The notes under the pieces are model-generated. The model did no database searches, was not told the DNA's origin, and saw only the letters and a program-made list of their open reading frames with translations. The position numbers and the translations under genes are program-made. Below, piece by piece: positions 1 to 8,570 of a stretch of DNA of 64,000 nucleotides. This DNA comes from Polynucleobacter sp. Latsch14-2. GTDB lineage: Bacteria > Pseudomonadota > Gammaproteobacteria > Burkholderiales > Burkholderiaceae. Position 1 is the first letter of the stretch, and each line of letters opens with the position of its first letter. The DNA is taken from assembly GCF_018881925.1 (NCBI RefSeq), contig NZ_JACVPL010000008.1:38472-102471 (forward strand), given 5' to 3'.

Positions 1-425
1 TTAGCGTGATGATCTTGGCCTTTGAAGTGCATGCCTGCATCTGGGTTCGAATGGGTGCCGCGACCGCCTTGGCGATGTTTACCTCTCCCAAAAAGAGATT
101 CAAAGAATTCGCTTTGATCTCCCTCGTAAGCGCCACCACCAAAGCCACCATCTGAGTATTCAAAACCTTCATTCCAGTTTGGTGGTGGTGTGAAATCTTG
201 ACCGTTTTTCCAGTTACTGCCCATTTGGTCGTAGGCGGCGCGCTTCTCAGTATCTTTGAGAACGGCATAAGCTTCACCAACTTCCTTGAAGCGCTCTTCA
301 GCATCTTTTTCTTTGTTGACGTCGGGGTGATATTTTCGAGCCAATTTGCGATAGGCGCTTTTGATATCCGCTTCAGTCGCGCCACGGGCAACACCAAGCG
401 TTTCGTAGTAATCCTTGAATTTCAT
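1..425 (-). CDS. DnaJ/CbpA-type co-chaperone, 3' end cut by window
   Basis: Only the first ~141 codons are in the window; the reading frame is open to base 1, so the gene is cut by the window edge rather than broken. The N-terminus is a J-domain (residues ~1-70) with the HPD tripeptide at 33-35, which stimulates DnaK ATPase. It is followed by a Gly/Phe/Pro-rich linker and a Gly/His-rich stretch. There is no zinc-finger CXXCXGXG motif in the visible part. A G/F linker directly after the J-domain fits the CbpA-like class (J-domain plus two C-terminal substrate-binding domains) better than canonical DnaJ, but the deciding C-terminus is outside. Start is the ATG at 425, which begins the J-domain with no extra residues. 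Confidence 0.85.
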   Translation of the reverse strand, partial: MKFKDYYETLGVARGATEADIKSAYRKLARKYHPDVNKEKDAEERFKEVGEAYAVLKDTEKRAAYDQMGSNWKNGQDFTPPPNWNEGFEYSDGGFGGGAYEGDQSEFFESLFGRGKHRQGGRGTHSNPDAGMHFKGQDHHA

Positions 426-518
426 AAGCCTGTTTTAAGTCCCTATTGGAGTCCTGAGTGAGCTAATAAGGTTTATTCTACAGTTACCGAAGAGCTCATC
501 TCATCTTATTTTGACCAA

Positions 519-541
519 GAAAAAGCGGGCTCATGGCCCGC
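519..541 (-). terminator. Rho-independent terminator after the UxaA-family gene
   Basis: On the minus strand a 6-bp GC stem (GCGGGC / GCCCGC, 5-nt loop, plus-strand 525-541) is followed by a run of T. It lies about 30 bases after the stop of the minus-strand dehydratase gene. Confidence 0.7.
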
Positions 542-569
542 CCCTTCTGGTTGCTGCAGATGGCTAGTA

Positions 570-2117
570 TTAGCTCATGACACCAATTTGCCAAGGCACA
601 AACTCATAATCACCAAGGCCGAGTAGTTCACTCTTGGAGGGTTCTCCAGACGCAGTACGTAGGAAAAGTTCAAAAATCTGCTGACCCATTTCTTGAACAG
701 ATACTGTGCCATCTAAGATTTCGCCGCAGTTGATATCCATATCCTCAGTGAGGCGTTGATACATAGGCGTGTTGGTAGCCAATTTGATACATGGAGCTGG
801 TTTGGAGCCAAACATAGAGCCCCGACCGGTCGTGAATGCTACTAAATTTGCACCGCCTGCTATTTGCCCGGTTGCCGAGACTGGATCAAACCCAGGTGTG
901 TCCATAAATACAAAACCTTTGGCGGTGACCGGCTCTGCGTAGCGATAGACCTCCATGAGTGGTCCTGTGCCACCCTTCATCGAAGAGCCTAGTGACTTTT
1001 CAAAAATATTAGCAAGACCACCAATTTGATTGCCTGGACTAACTTGACCATTAATCTGTACATCTCGCCCAACAGAGTATTCATCTTTCCACCAGCGAAT
1101 GCGTTTAATCAATTTCTCCCCAATCTCTTTTGAGGCAGCTCTCCGGGTGAGGGTATGTTCAACACCATAGATTTCAGGGGTCTCTGACAAAATACCTGTG
1201 CCGCCATGGCGCGACAGAATATCAATCGCAGCTCCAAGGGCTGGGTTGGCAGTAATCGAAGAGAAGCCATCGGATCCACCGCATTGCAGACCAACAGTGA
1301 GATGGCTTGCTGAAACGGTTTCACGCTTCGCTTTATTGGCCTCTGGTAACAATGCCCTTACCGCCTCAATGCCAGCTTCAATCGTTTTGCGAGTGCCGCC
1401 AGATTCTTGCATGATGAAGGTATGTAGATTGTGACCCTCTTTGAGGTCTTCCTGCTCCATCAAGCCTTTTAGCTGATTGCGCTCACAACCAAGACCAACA
1501 ATCAATGCGGCTGCTAGGTTAGGGTGACGGGCATAGCCTGCCATAGTGCGTCGGAGTAACTGCATTGGCTCCCCACTCATCTCCATACCGCAGCCAATAT
1601 CATGACTAAAGGCGACCACGCCATCTACATTTGGAAAATCTTTCAAGCGTTCTGGTGTGAACCAATCAGCAATTTTGTTAACGACGGTTGCAGAGCAATT
1701 AACGGTTGATAAAATTCCAATGAAGTTACGTGTGCCAACTTTGCCATTTGATCTGACATAGCCTTGGAAAGTAGCGCGCTCAGCCTCTGGAAGCATTTGG
1801 GTTGGCTTGTATTCACTAGCATAGGCATAGTCTCGATCAAATTCCCGAAACTCAGTGTTATGGCTATGAACCATGGTGCCCGGCTCAATATCGGTATTGG
1901 CAAACCCAACAGTAACGTTGTATTTGAGAATGGGCTCGCCCTTGGCAATCTTTTTAGTGGCGATCTTGTAGCCGGCTGGCACTTGGCTGCGGCTAGTAAA
2001 GTTCTCGCTCGGAACTTCGGTTCCAATGCTGACATCAACACGAGCAACAACAATGTTGTCGTTTGGATGCAGTCGAATAATCGGACCGGCTAATTTTTTT
2101 CCAGAAGTTTCAATCAT
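570..2117 (-). CDS. UxaA-family altronate/galactarate-type dehydratase
   Basis: A 515-residue protein with the full UxaA/GarD layout: an N-terminal SAF-like domain (residues ~10-90), then the dehydratase domain beginning with GKVGTRNFIGIL near 125. Conserved blocks include IVGLGCERNQ, GLQCGGSDGFSSITANP and the C-terminal FTTGRGSMFG and DMDINCGEI. Family members are iron-dependent dehydratases that convert sugar acids (altronate, galactarate) to 2-keto-3-deoxy acids. Exact substrate cannot be read from sequence. It is divergent from an SMP-30/lactonase gene across a 140-bp region with two mirror-image operator boxes, which supports a sugar-lactone/sugar-acid catabolic locus. The start at 2117 gives a SAF domain of normal length. 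Confidence 0.88.
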   Translation of the reverse strand: MIETSGKKLAGPIIRLHPNDNIVVARVDVSIGTEVPSENFTSRSQVPAGYKIATKKIAKGEPILKYNVTVGFANTDIEPGTMVHSHNTEFREFDRDYAYASEYKPTQMLPEAERATFQGYVRSNGKVGTRNFIGILSTVNCSATVVNKIADWFTPERLKDFPNVDGVVAFSHDIGCGMEMSGEPMQLLRRTMAGYARHPNLAAALIVGLGCERNQLKGLMEQEDLKEGHNLHTFIMQESGGTRKTIEAGIEAVRALLPEANKAKRETVSASHLTVGLQCGGSDGFSSITANPALGAAIDILSRHGGTGILSETPEIYGVEHTLTRRAASKEIGEKLIKRIRWWKDEYSVGRDVQINGQVSPGNQIGGLANIFEKSLGSSMKGGTGPLMEVYRYAEPVTAKGFVFMDTPGFDPVSATGQIAGGANLVAFTTGRGSMFGSKPAPCIKLATNTPMYQRLTEDMDINCGEILDGTVSVQEMGQQIFELFLRTASGEPSKSELLGLGDYEFVPWQIGVMS

Positions 2118-2137
2118 GTAGGCTCTAATCTATTTTT

Positions 2138-2153
2138 ATTTGTTCGGACAAGT
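2138..2153 (+). promoter_or_regulatory. GntR-type operator, left copy
   Basis: ATTTGTTCGGACAAGT, a near-palindrome around TTGT-TCGG-ACAA. It fits the GntR-superfamily pattern GT-N4-AC. It lies 21 bp upstream of the UxaA-family start, in position to block that minus-strand promoter. The identical box occurs inverted at 2224-2239. Confidence 0.7.
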
Positions 2154-2223
2154 ATTTTCAGTATAAACAAAATTATTCGATATCATATGAGATTAATAGG
2201 ATAAATAAATAGCATTAACTAAA

Positions 2224-2239
2224 ACTTGTCCGAACAAAT
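2224..2239 (-). promoter_or_regulatory. GntR-type operator, right copy (exact inverted copy)
   Basis: ACTTGTCCGAACAAAT is the exact 16-nt reverse complement of the box at 2138-2153. It sits 18 bp before the lactonase ATG, just ahead of its GAAGGAG ribosome-binding site. The two boxes flank a very AT-rich 70-bp core that must hold both divergent promoters. Confidence 0.7.
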
Positions 2240-2257
2240 AATTTGAAGGAGATTTTG

Positions 2258-3181
2258 ATGTACAACCCATTTCAGCCTGTAGAGAAGATCAAAGCCGAGG
2301 TATTCATGTCAATGCCGGCAAAATTTCGTAAGAAGAGCCGTACAGGCTGGTCTGACCCTAACCGCCAAGGCGCCGAAGTGGAGTGTTTTTTAGAGGGGCC
2401 TTCCTTTGACCGGGAGGGTAATTTATGGTTTGTCGATATCCCTTTTGGTCGAATTTTTCGCATTACCCCCAAAGGCGATTGGGAGTTGGTAACCCAGTAT
2501 GACGGTTGGCCTAATGGTTTGAAGTTCCATAAAGATGGGCGCGCATTTATCACTGATTACAAAGCAGGACTACTTTCTTTGGATCCAAAAACTGGAAAAA
2601 TTGAGACTGTCCTTGGCTCTATGTATAGCGAGAACTTTAAAGGCCTGAATGATTTACATTTTGCATCGAATGGCGATTTATATTTTACTGATCAGGGTCA
2701 AACCGGTATCGCCGATCCATCGGGTCGTGTATTCCGTTTGAGTGCAGATGGCAAGTTAGATCGTTTGGTTCTCAATGTACCCAGCCCCAATGGCATCACT
2801 TTAAATACTCAAGAAAAGCATGTTTTTGTTGCGGCAACGCGCTCACAACAAATTTGGCGCTTACCTTTGATGGCTGATGGATCAGTTTCTAAAACCGGTG
2901 TAGCAATTCAGCTATCTGGAGGAGCAGCGGGTCCTGATGGTATTGAAATGGACTCTGAAAATGGTCTCTTAGTATGTCATTTGGGCGTGGGCATTTGGCG
3001 CTTTGATAGCAATATGCTGCCTACCCATTTGGTCTACTCGGAGAATCCGCATCACCACCATTTGGCGAACCTGTGTTTTGGAGGTGATGGCAAGGATCTT
3101 TATATCACTGAGTCTATGTCGGGCGACATCTTGAAGGCTCGTATGCCGGTCACCGGCAAGAAGATGTTTGGTTTGAGTTGA
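2258..3181 (+). CDS. SMP-30/gluconolactonase/LRE family protein
   Basis: A 307-residue six-bladed beta-propeller of the SMP-30/gluconolactonase family. Typical blade motifs are visible: ECFLEGPSFDREGNLWFVDI near the N-terminus, GLNDLHFASNGDLYFTDQG in the middle, PNGITLN, and GPDGIEMDSENGLLVCHLG towards the end. These enzymes hydrolyse sugar lactones using one divalent metal bound by Glu, Asn and Asp, candidates for which are in those blocks. No signal peptide is seen, so it is probably cytoplasmic. The ATG at 2258 is preferred over an upstream TTG at 2243 because GAAGGAG (2245-2251) is correctly spaced for it. Divergent pairing with the UxaA-family gene suggests that a lactone is opened here and the acid dehydrated there. 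Confidence 0.86.
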   Translation: MYNPFQPVEKIKAEVFMSMPAKFRKKSRTGWSDPNRQGAEVECFLEGPSFDREGNLWFVDIPFGRIFRITPKGDWELVTQYDGWPNGLKFHKDGRAFITDYKAGLLSLDPKTGKIETVLGSMYSENFKGLNDLHFASNGDLYFTDQGQTGIADPSGRVFRLSADGKLDRLVLNVPSPNGITLNTQEKHVFVAATRSQQIWRLPLMADGSVSKTGVAIQLSGGAAGPDGIEMDSENGLLVCHLGVGIWRFDSNMLPTHLVYSENPHHHHLANLCFGGDGKDLYITESMSGDILKARMPVTGKKMFGLS

Positions 3182-3221
3182 GTCTTACCAGATCTCTTGG
3201 GATGAATAAAAGAAAACAAAG

Positions 3222-3973
3222 ATGAGCGGCATGCATGAAAGTTTGCTAAATCAAGCGCCTGGCATTCCTTTGCATCAGGCCCTTGCCACAACTTTGGAAG
3301 AGCAAATTCGACAGGGGGCTTGGGCCGTAGGGTCTGCAATCCCGCCAGAAATTGCCCTATGTAAGTTGTATAGCATTAGTCGGCACACTCTTAGGCACGC
3401 TCTCAGTACTTTAGAGGATGGCGGGCTTATCGTGCGACGTCAAGGCGCCCCCACGCGTGTCATCTCACGGCAACGCCCTAGAAAATTTACGCAATCCTTT
3501 AATTCTCCTGCGGATATTTTGCGTTATCCCAAAGATACATACCGCGTCAATGTAGTGGAAGAATACTTGGAGTGTGATGCCGCCTTGAGCAGTTTGTTGA
3601 AAGTCTCTGTCGGATCTTCCTGGTATCACATTGGCGCAGTTCGTAAGCAACAAGATTCAAATCTCATCATTGCATGGTCCGCATTTATATTTTGCCTAAG
3701 TTTGCTGAGTTAACTTCTGAGCCCGATCACACCCACTCGATGGTGTATCAACAAATTGAAAGACGCTTTGATGTTCGCATTGATCGTGCCGAGGTAGATG
3801 TGTTCGCTTGTGGCGCTTCAAATGCTATAGCCAAGGCTTTAAATATCCCAGAAGGTACACCTTGCCTTGCCATCATTCGTCACTACTTTGACGCCAACGG
3901 AAATCCATTTGAGATTTCCGTTACTTATCACCCTGAGAGGCGGTTTATCTACAGCATGGAATTTAGAGGCTGA
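3222..3973 (+). pseudogene. GntR-family (HutC/UTRA) regulator, frameshifted
   Basis: Two overlapping frames make one regulator. Frame 1 (3222-3713) carries the GntR winged-helix domain (residues ~12-85, with SRHTLRHALSTLEDGGLI and VRRQGAPTRV) and the first half of a UTRA effector domain, ending at ...IIAWS before reading into unrelated residues and a stop. Frame 3 resumes the family sequence at IYILPKFAEL and runs to 3973. One extra base between 3681 and 3682 would restore a continuous ~250-aa protein reading IAWS-D-IYILPKF, the usual length for this subfamily. It follows the lactonase by about 40 bp and is the natural candidate to bind the paired operators upstream. The break may be a real recent mutation or a sequencing error. 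The N-terminal DNA-binding domain would still be made, with no complete effector domain. Confidence 0.85.
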
Positions 3974-3977
3974 GTGA

Positions 3978-4682
3978 TTAGGAAGTCGCTAACTCAAATA
4001 CAAGCACTTCAGCATTTTTACCATCTTTAATTTGGATTTCTGTTTCATCTTGAATCAATAGTGCATCGCCACCGTTAAGAATTTCGCCATTAACATTGAG
4101 GGAGCCTTGGATTAGGTGAACGTAGGCCTTCAGCTTTGGGTTAATGGCTAAGGTGGCAGACTGTTCACCCTGAAATAATCCTGCATACAGTTTTGCATCT
4201 GCATGAATGCTTACGGAATGATTTTCTCCTGTAGGTGATGCAATCAAACACAGTTTTCCTTGTTTATCTGCTTGATGAATGCTTTGCTGTTCGTAGCTAG
4301 GTGCAATTTCAAGGACATTGGGTTCAATCCAAATTTGGAGGAAGTGGGTTGTTTGATCTTGAGCGTGGTTGAACTCGCTGTGCGTAACTCCACTGCCCGC
4401 ACTCATTCTCTGAACGTCTCCTGGAGGTATACCCTTTACATTCCCCATGCTATCTTGGTGCGCCAGCTCGCCCGATAAAACATAGCTAATGATCTCCATA
4501 TTGCGGTGGCCATGCTTTCCAAAGCCCATCCCTGGTGCCACGCGGTCCTCATTAATCACGCGTAAATTGCCCCAGCCCATGAATTGAGGGTCATCGTACC
4601 CCGCAAAAGAGAAGGAGTGAAAGCTTTTGAGCCAACCATGGTCGGCATAGCCACGATCTTGAGATTTTCTAAGGAAATGCAT
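3978..4682 (-). CDS. Pirin family protein (YhhW-like bicupin)
   Basis: A 234-residue pirin. The N-terminal cupin has the complete metal-ligand set of the family: His57 and His59 in GKHGHRNME, His101 and Glu103 in GVTHSEF. FHSFSFAGY near residue 21 is the pirin N-terminal signature. The E. coli homologue YhhW has quercetin 2,3-dioxygenase activity in vitro; physiological roles of bacterial pirins are mostly unknown. The second cupin (residues ~145-230) lacks such ligands, as is usual. Its stop is five bases from the end of the frameshifted GntR gene on the other strand, with no terminator visible between them. Confidence 0.9.
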   Translation of the reverse strand: MHFLRKSQDRGYADHGWLKSFHSFSFAGYDDPQFMGWGNLRVINEDRVAPGMGFGKHGHRNMEIISYVLSGELAHQDSMGNVKGIPPGDVQRMSAGSGVTHSEFNHAQDQTTHFLQIWIEPNVLEIAPSYEQQSIHQADKQGKLCLIASPTGENHSVSIHADAKLYAGLFQGEQSATLAINPKLKAYVHLIQGSLNVNGEILNGGDALLIQDETEIQIKDGKNAEVLVFELATS

Positions 4683-4759
4683 GGTTTAGATGTTCGCTTT
4701 TGTCAAAGTAAGTAAGCCTATTATCATTGGGTTTAAATCATTTTGCTAATAGGCAAGCT

Positions 4760-6169
4760 ATGGGAAGTTTTAAGAAAGACGCAAAAGATACTGGGCTGGG
4801 CTTAATCGAGGCGCTGCAAGATCGTTGGTACGACTTCACGCAATTTCTCCGGGAGGCATGGATCCTACTCTTGTTGTTATTCGTGGGCTTAGGAATTACT
4901 TGGTGGTTTATTGATCCTCCACCTCCTAGACATGTCATTCTGGCTACAGGCTCGGCGGGTGGTGAGTATCAAGCCCTAGGTGAAAAGTATGCAAAATTCT
5001 TCGCCAAGAGGCATATCACGCTCGAGTTGCTGTCTACCAATGGCGCCCAAGAAAATATTAATCATTTGGTTGATCGTAAAGATCCAGTGCAGGCAGCATT
5101 TGTTCAAGCTGGCGTAATTAGTCCAAAAGGTATTGCAGGTATTCAGTCACTCGGCAGTATTAGCTATGAGCCAATCTGGTTTTTTTATCGGGGTGCTGTT
5201 GCAAAGGAAAGTGATTTTGAGACGCTGCATGGGCACCTAAAATATTTCACTAATTCTAAAATTTCAGTTGGTATAGAGGGTAGTGGCACTCATGCACAGG
5301 CCATGCATATTTTGAAAGTATCCGGCTTGGATAAAGGTGCAAAGTTTGTTAATTTGCCGGGCGCCCAAGCAGTTAAAGCCTTGCAAAAGGGGGAGCTTGA
5401 TGGCGTTTTTATAGCCGATGGTATCGAAGCTGAAAATATTCAGGCTCTACTAAAGGACCCAAGCTTGCATTTGGTTAGCATTAAGCGGGCCGGTGCTTAT
5501 GCGCATGCACTTCCTTTCTTACATGTTGTCACAGTACCAGAAGGGGGGTTTGATTTGATTCGTAATTTCCCAAGTAAAGATATCAATCTTTTAGCAACTA
5601 CCACTCAATTACTGATTGATGATCGCATGCATCCTGCAATCCAGTTTTTATTTTTGGAGGCCGCCAAAGAGATTAATGGGCGAGCATCATTTTTTGCTGA
5701 GCGAGGCGAGTTTCCGTCCTTTAAAAATTCAAACTTTCCTGAAAGTCCTGTAGCTATTCATTTTGAAGAAAAAGGTGCCCCATTATTAATGGAGTATTTG
5801 CCATTTTGGCTGGCTGAGTTGGTCAATAGACTTTTCGTAGTGCTGTTGCCATTCTGTGCTTTTGCTTATCCGGTGCTTCTCGCTTTACCTAGCTATCGGA
5901 AGCGTCGAGTACAAGTTCGGATACATCGGATGTACGGTGCCCTGAAAAAATTTGAGGGAGAATTGATTGCCTCTTATGACCCTGCAAAGCGCGATGAGTA
6001 CTTGGCCAAGATCGATTTAATGGAGTATGACGCTCTAAAGTTGGAGGTGTCTAAGAGCATGACTGGCGACTATTATGCTTTGCGTACCAGTATTGATTAC
6101 GTTCGAAACTGCCTGAATCGAGGTACTCACCCCTATCAGGCTATTGTTCCGGAAGGCCCTATAAGTTAA
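4760..6169 (+). CDS. TAXI-family TRAP transporter solute receptor, membrane anchored
   Basis: A 469-residue TAXI-family receptor. A hydrophobic segment at residues ~34-52 anchors it; the periplasmic binding domain starts with VILATGSAGGEYQALGEKYA and contains VGIEGSGTHAQA. A second membrane span near residues 350-372 (FVVLLPFCAFAYPVLLAL) leads to a basic, helical cytoplasmic tail of about 90 residues. Two anchors plus a tail are longer than a simple secreted receptor but typical of a known TAXI subgroup. No TRAP permease gene is adjacent, so the partner is unknown. I prefer the ATG at 4760 to a TTG at 4727, which would add only 11 poorly conserved residues. The last codons overlap the convergent psiE-like gene. 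Confidence 0.85.
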   Translation: MGSFKKDAKDTGLGLIEALQDRWYDFTQFLREAWILLLLLFVGLGITWWFIDPPPPRHVILATGSAGGEYQALGEKYAKFFAKRHITLELLSTNGAQENINHLVDRKDPVQAAFVQAGVISPKGIAGIQSLGSISYEPIWFFYRGAVAKESDFETLHGHLKYFTNSKISVGIEGSGTHAQAMHILKVSGLDKGAKFVNLPGAQAVKALQKGELDGVFIADGIEAENIQALLKDPSLHLVSIKRAGAYAHALPFLHVVTVPEGGFDLIRNFPSKDINLLATTTQLLIDDRMHPAIQFLFLEAAKEINGRASFFAERGEFPSFKNSNFPESPVAIHFEEKGAPLLMEYLPFWLAELVNRLFVVLLPFCAFAYPVLLALPSYRKRRVQVRIHRMYGALKKFEGELIASYDPAKRDEYLAKIDLMEYDALKLEVSKSMTGDYYALRTSIDYVRNCLNRGTHPYQAIVPEGPIS

Positions 6170-6624
6170 TCGCTGATGCCGTTTTTGCTCGGGTATTTGT
6201 ATGATGCATAACGCACTACGGCATTGGCTAGCGCCAAAACTAAGATCGTAATTCCCATGAAGAGAATGGACATATCCGCTTCATGTTTCGTATTGACCAA
6301 GTCAATAATGAGGCGCGTTACAGCAGTGATGGCAACATAAATTAAGAAGCGAACTGGCATGTGATTGGTTTTGAAATAAATCCCCACCATTGCGCCAATT
6401 TCCAAATAGATAAATAGTAAGAGTAAGTCTTCGATTGAAGCCGCACCCTTATTAGCCATTCCTATAAACGCTACCCCAGCTGACCAGACTGTGGCAGCCC
6501 CGATGCCAAAAAGAGCGATACGGTGAAAGAGGGATACAAATAAATTACCAATGGGGACAGACCATTTTTCAATGGATTCCTCTAGCTTAGATGCATCCTT
6601 AGGTAAGGTGGGTGGCACGTTCAT
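6166..6624 (-). CDS. PsiE-like phosphate-starvation-inducible membrane protein
   Basis: A 152-residue inner-membrane protein with four predicted spans (about residues 33-55, 65-85, 93-110 and 120-140). It has the PsiE family motif of an acidic/aromatic loop, LLLFIYLEIGAMVGIYF, then HMPVRFLIYVAITAVTR. PsiE in E. coli is induced by phosphate starvation; its biochemical role is not known. I saw no Pho box upstream. Instead an eight-copy TCTCAG tract sits 25 bp before the start codon. The stop codon (TAA on the minus strand) overlaps the TAXI gene's stop by four bases, a tail-to-tail overlap. Confidence 0.8.
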   Translation of the reverse strand: MNVPPTLPKDASKLEESIEKWSVPIGNLFVSLFHRIALFGIGAATVWSAGVAFIGMANKGAASIEDLLLLFIYLEIGAMVGIYFKTNHMPVRFLIYVAITAVTRLIIDLVNTKHEADMSILFMGITILVLALANAVVRYASYKYPSKNGISD

Positions 6625-6648
6625 TGAATTCCCTTTTTAAATGATTTG

Positions 6649-6696
6649 TCTCAGTCTCAGTCTCAGTCTCAGTCTCAGTCTCAGTCTCAGTCTCAG
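6649..6696. repeat. (TCTCAG)8 hexanucleotide tandem repeat
   Basis: Eight perfect uninterrupted TCTCAG units (48 bp) in the non-coding gap between fccB and the psiE-like gene. On the coding strand for psiE it reads CTGAGA and ends 25 bp before the start codon, so it overlaps or abuts the promoter. Perfect hexamer tracts of this length are prone to slipped-strand copy-number change. Confidence 0.97.
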
Positions 6697-6730
6697 CATT
6701 AGTATTAGGTATCTTGCTGAGTTAGTAAAC

Positions 6731-6757
6731 AAAAAAGAGGCTTAAAAGCCTCCTTTT
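6731..6757 (-). terminator. Terminator after fccB (bidirectional form)
   Basis: A 7-bp stem GAGGCTT / AAGCCTC with an AA loop at 6737-6752, flanked by A6 on the left and T5 on the right. It therefore reads as a terminator on both strands; the gene it serves is fccB, whose stop is 20 bp upstream on the minus strand. Confidence 0.85.
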
Positions 6758-6776
6758 TATTAACTCTTGACCTCTG

Positions 6777-8051
6777 TCAAGCTAGGCTGTCAGCCCAAAT
6801 ATTATGTGCCCACCCCCAAGCATAGACGCCTTCGAGGGTTGAGGGTGCGGGGGATAGCCCACCGGCACCAGGAACGGCTTTAAATGTCTTCTCAGCGGCA
6901 TCATATTGATGCACGCTGGCCACGTGAATGGTTTGTTTTTCATTGACAAAGCTGTAGCAGGTATTAGTTAGCACTGGAGCTGGATTGATTTCCCAGTCAC
7001 TCAGTCCGGCAACAATCGCGGCGGCTGCGACTTTCGCATGTTGATTCGCCATATGACCAGATTTGGGCATGGCTGGCGCAACCTGAATGGAGTCTCCAAG
7101 CACATGAATGTCTTTATGCGCAGTGGATTCAAAATTTAAAAAGTTAACATTGACCCAACGTCCGTTGGAGTTCGCCAGTCCGGTGTTGACTGCAATTGCC
7201 CCGGCGCTCATGGCAGGCAATACATTTAATACGTCCGCCCTGACATCATCTTCGACCTCGATCTTTAAGGTTTTTGTTTGGGCGTCAACGGCAACCACAT
7301 TATTTCTGGGTCGGTATTCAATTAAGCCAGAGTATTGCTCGGCCCAAACTTTTTTGAATAGTGCACCCTTCGAGGTGACATCCTCATTTGCATCCAAAAT
7401 CAATACTTTCGACTTTGGCTTGTACTGCTTAAGATAGTTTGCTACCTGACAGGCGCGTTCATAGGGTCCAGGAGGGCAGCGATAAGGGGCTTCTGGAATG
7501 CTAATGGCAAATACACCGCCATCACGCATAGCTGCTAATTGCTTATGAAGCATTACTGTTTCTGAACCAGCCTTCCAAGCTTGTAGTGTGACACCATCTT
7601 TATTTGCCTGGGCTAGGCCTTCAATGCTGCTCATGATGAGGCTGACGCCCGGAGAGATAACCGCCTTGTCATAAGATAATATTTTTCCGGAGGCGAGCTT
7701 GGCCTTTTTCTTATCAGGATCGATGCTCACCACGCTATCTTGGATAACTTTAATACCATGACGTTTGCTTAAGCTGCCATAGGAAGAGGTGATGTCTGCC
7801 ATGGTGCGGGATCCGCCCACTACAAGATTGGAGAGCGGGCAAGACAAGAAGGCAGCATTAGGTTCAACTAAGGTGACGCGAGCAGTGTTGTTGGAAAAGA
7901 TGCGCAAATATTTGGCCGCAGTAGCTCCACCATAACCGCCGCCGATGACCAGAATTTCTGCTTTTTGAAGATTGGCATATGCCTGGGTAGAAAAACCGGC
8001 TAGCAAGCCAAGCCCTGCGGCACCTTGACCTAAAAAATGTCGACGATTCAT
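6777..8051 (-). CDS. fccB: Flavocytochrome c sulfide dehydrogenase, FAD subunit
   Basis: A 424-residue FAD/NAD(P)-fold sulfide dehydrogenase subunit. It starts with a twin-arginine signal (NRRHFLGQG, then a hydrophobic run ending in AYA), so it is exported folded to the periplasm. The dinucleotide-binding motif VIGGGYGGATAA is at 35-46. The two redox-active cysteines of the family fit Cys192 (in YRCPPGPYE) and the Cys in NTCYSF near the C-terminus, which form the catalytic disulfide next to the flavin. FccAB oxidises sulfide and passes electrons to cytochrome c. It is 9 bp downstream of the cytochrome subunit, one operon. No other sox or sulfur-oxidation gene is present in the window. Confidence 0.9.
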   Translation of the reverse strand: MNRRHFLGQGAAGLGLLAGFSTQAYANLQKAEILVIGGGYGGATAAKYLRIFSNNTARVTLVEPNAAFLSCPLSNLVVGGSRTMADITSSYGSLSKRHGIKVIQDSVVSIDPDKKKAKLASGKILSYDKAVISPGVSLIMSSIEGLAQANKDGVTLQAWKAGSETVMLHKQLAAMRDGGVFAISIPEAPYRCPPGPYERACQVANYLKQYKPKSKVLILDANEDVTSKGALFKKVWAEQYSGLIEYRPRNNVVAVDAQTKTLKIEVEDDVRADVLNVLPAMSAGAIAVNTGLANSNGRWVNVNFLNFESTAHKDIHVLGDSIQVAPAMPKSGHMANQHAKVAAAAIVAGLSDWEINPAPVLTNTCYSFVNEKQTIHVASVHQYDAAEKTFKAVPGAGGLSPAPSTLEGVYAWGWAHNIWADSLA

Positions 8052-8060
8052 ATTGAGCTC

Positions 8061-8396
8061 TTATTGGTTTTTGCCAAGTTGATCGGCTACGGTGATAAGT
8101 TGTTCATCCGTATATCCCTTCGCGAGCTGGGGCATGATGGTTCCGTTGCGGGTCCCATTTTTGTAGGCCTGAAGTTGTGTCAGTATTTGCGCGCTTGTGA
8201 GTTTGTTAATTAGTGGAATGCTGGCGTCGATCAGGCCATTGCCATTGGTACCATGGCAATTGGCGCAGCTTGCTACTAAGGCACTTTTGTATAGCGAATT
8301 TGCATCTGATATTTGGGCCATTGTGGGACCGTTCAAAAGACTAAAGCCTATAAGCCCCAAAATCAGGTAGGTCGGTCTAAGGTATTTCTTTCGCAT
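8061..8396 (-). CDS. fccA: Cytochrome c subunit of sulfide dehydrogenase
   Basis: A 111-residue secreted c-type cytochrome. A hydrophobic signal segment (residues ~8-26) is followed by the heme site CANCH at 44-48. The likely axial methionine is in GTIMPQLAKGY near residue 90. Being directly upstream of fccB with a 9-bp gap identifies it as the electron-accepting subunit; alone it would only be called a class I cytochrome c553-like protein. It carries one heme, whereas the classical Allochromatium FccA carries two, as in the shorter SoxE/FccA variants of beta-proteobacteria. Confidence 0.87.
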   Translation of the reverse strand: MRKKYLRPTYLILGLIGFSLLNGPTMAQISDANSLYKSALVASCANCHGTNGNGLIDASIPLINKLTSAQILTQLQAYKNGTRNGTIMPQLAKGYTDEQLITVADQLGKNQ

Positions 8397-8570
8397 GGGG
8401 ATGGTCTTTATGCTCTCAAATGCAATATGGATGATTGCTAAGTGGAATTGAATATGAGTATCTTAAACAATAGTCTAGGGCACGCTATAGTTTTTTGTGG
8501 AACCATTTTTTGTAGATAAAGATTTTAAAGTGGTCAAAATTCATCAAAAACAGGCCTTATAAGCTTTTTA

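Noticed and set aside
198..461. An 87-aa plus-strand frame
   Set aside because: It is antisense to the J-domain gene, with no ribosome-binding site or known domain.
3674..3973. A separate 99-aa gene
   Set aside because: Its sequence is the second half of the UTRA domain of the preceding frame, so it is part of the frameshifted regulator.
6649..6696. CRISPR-like tandem repeats
   Set aside because: Six-base units with no spacers; this is a microsatellite.
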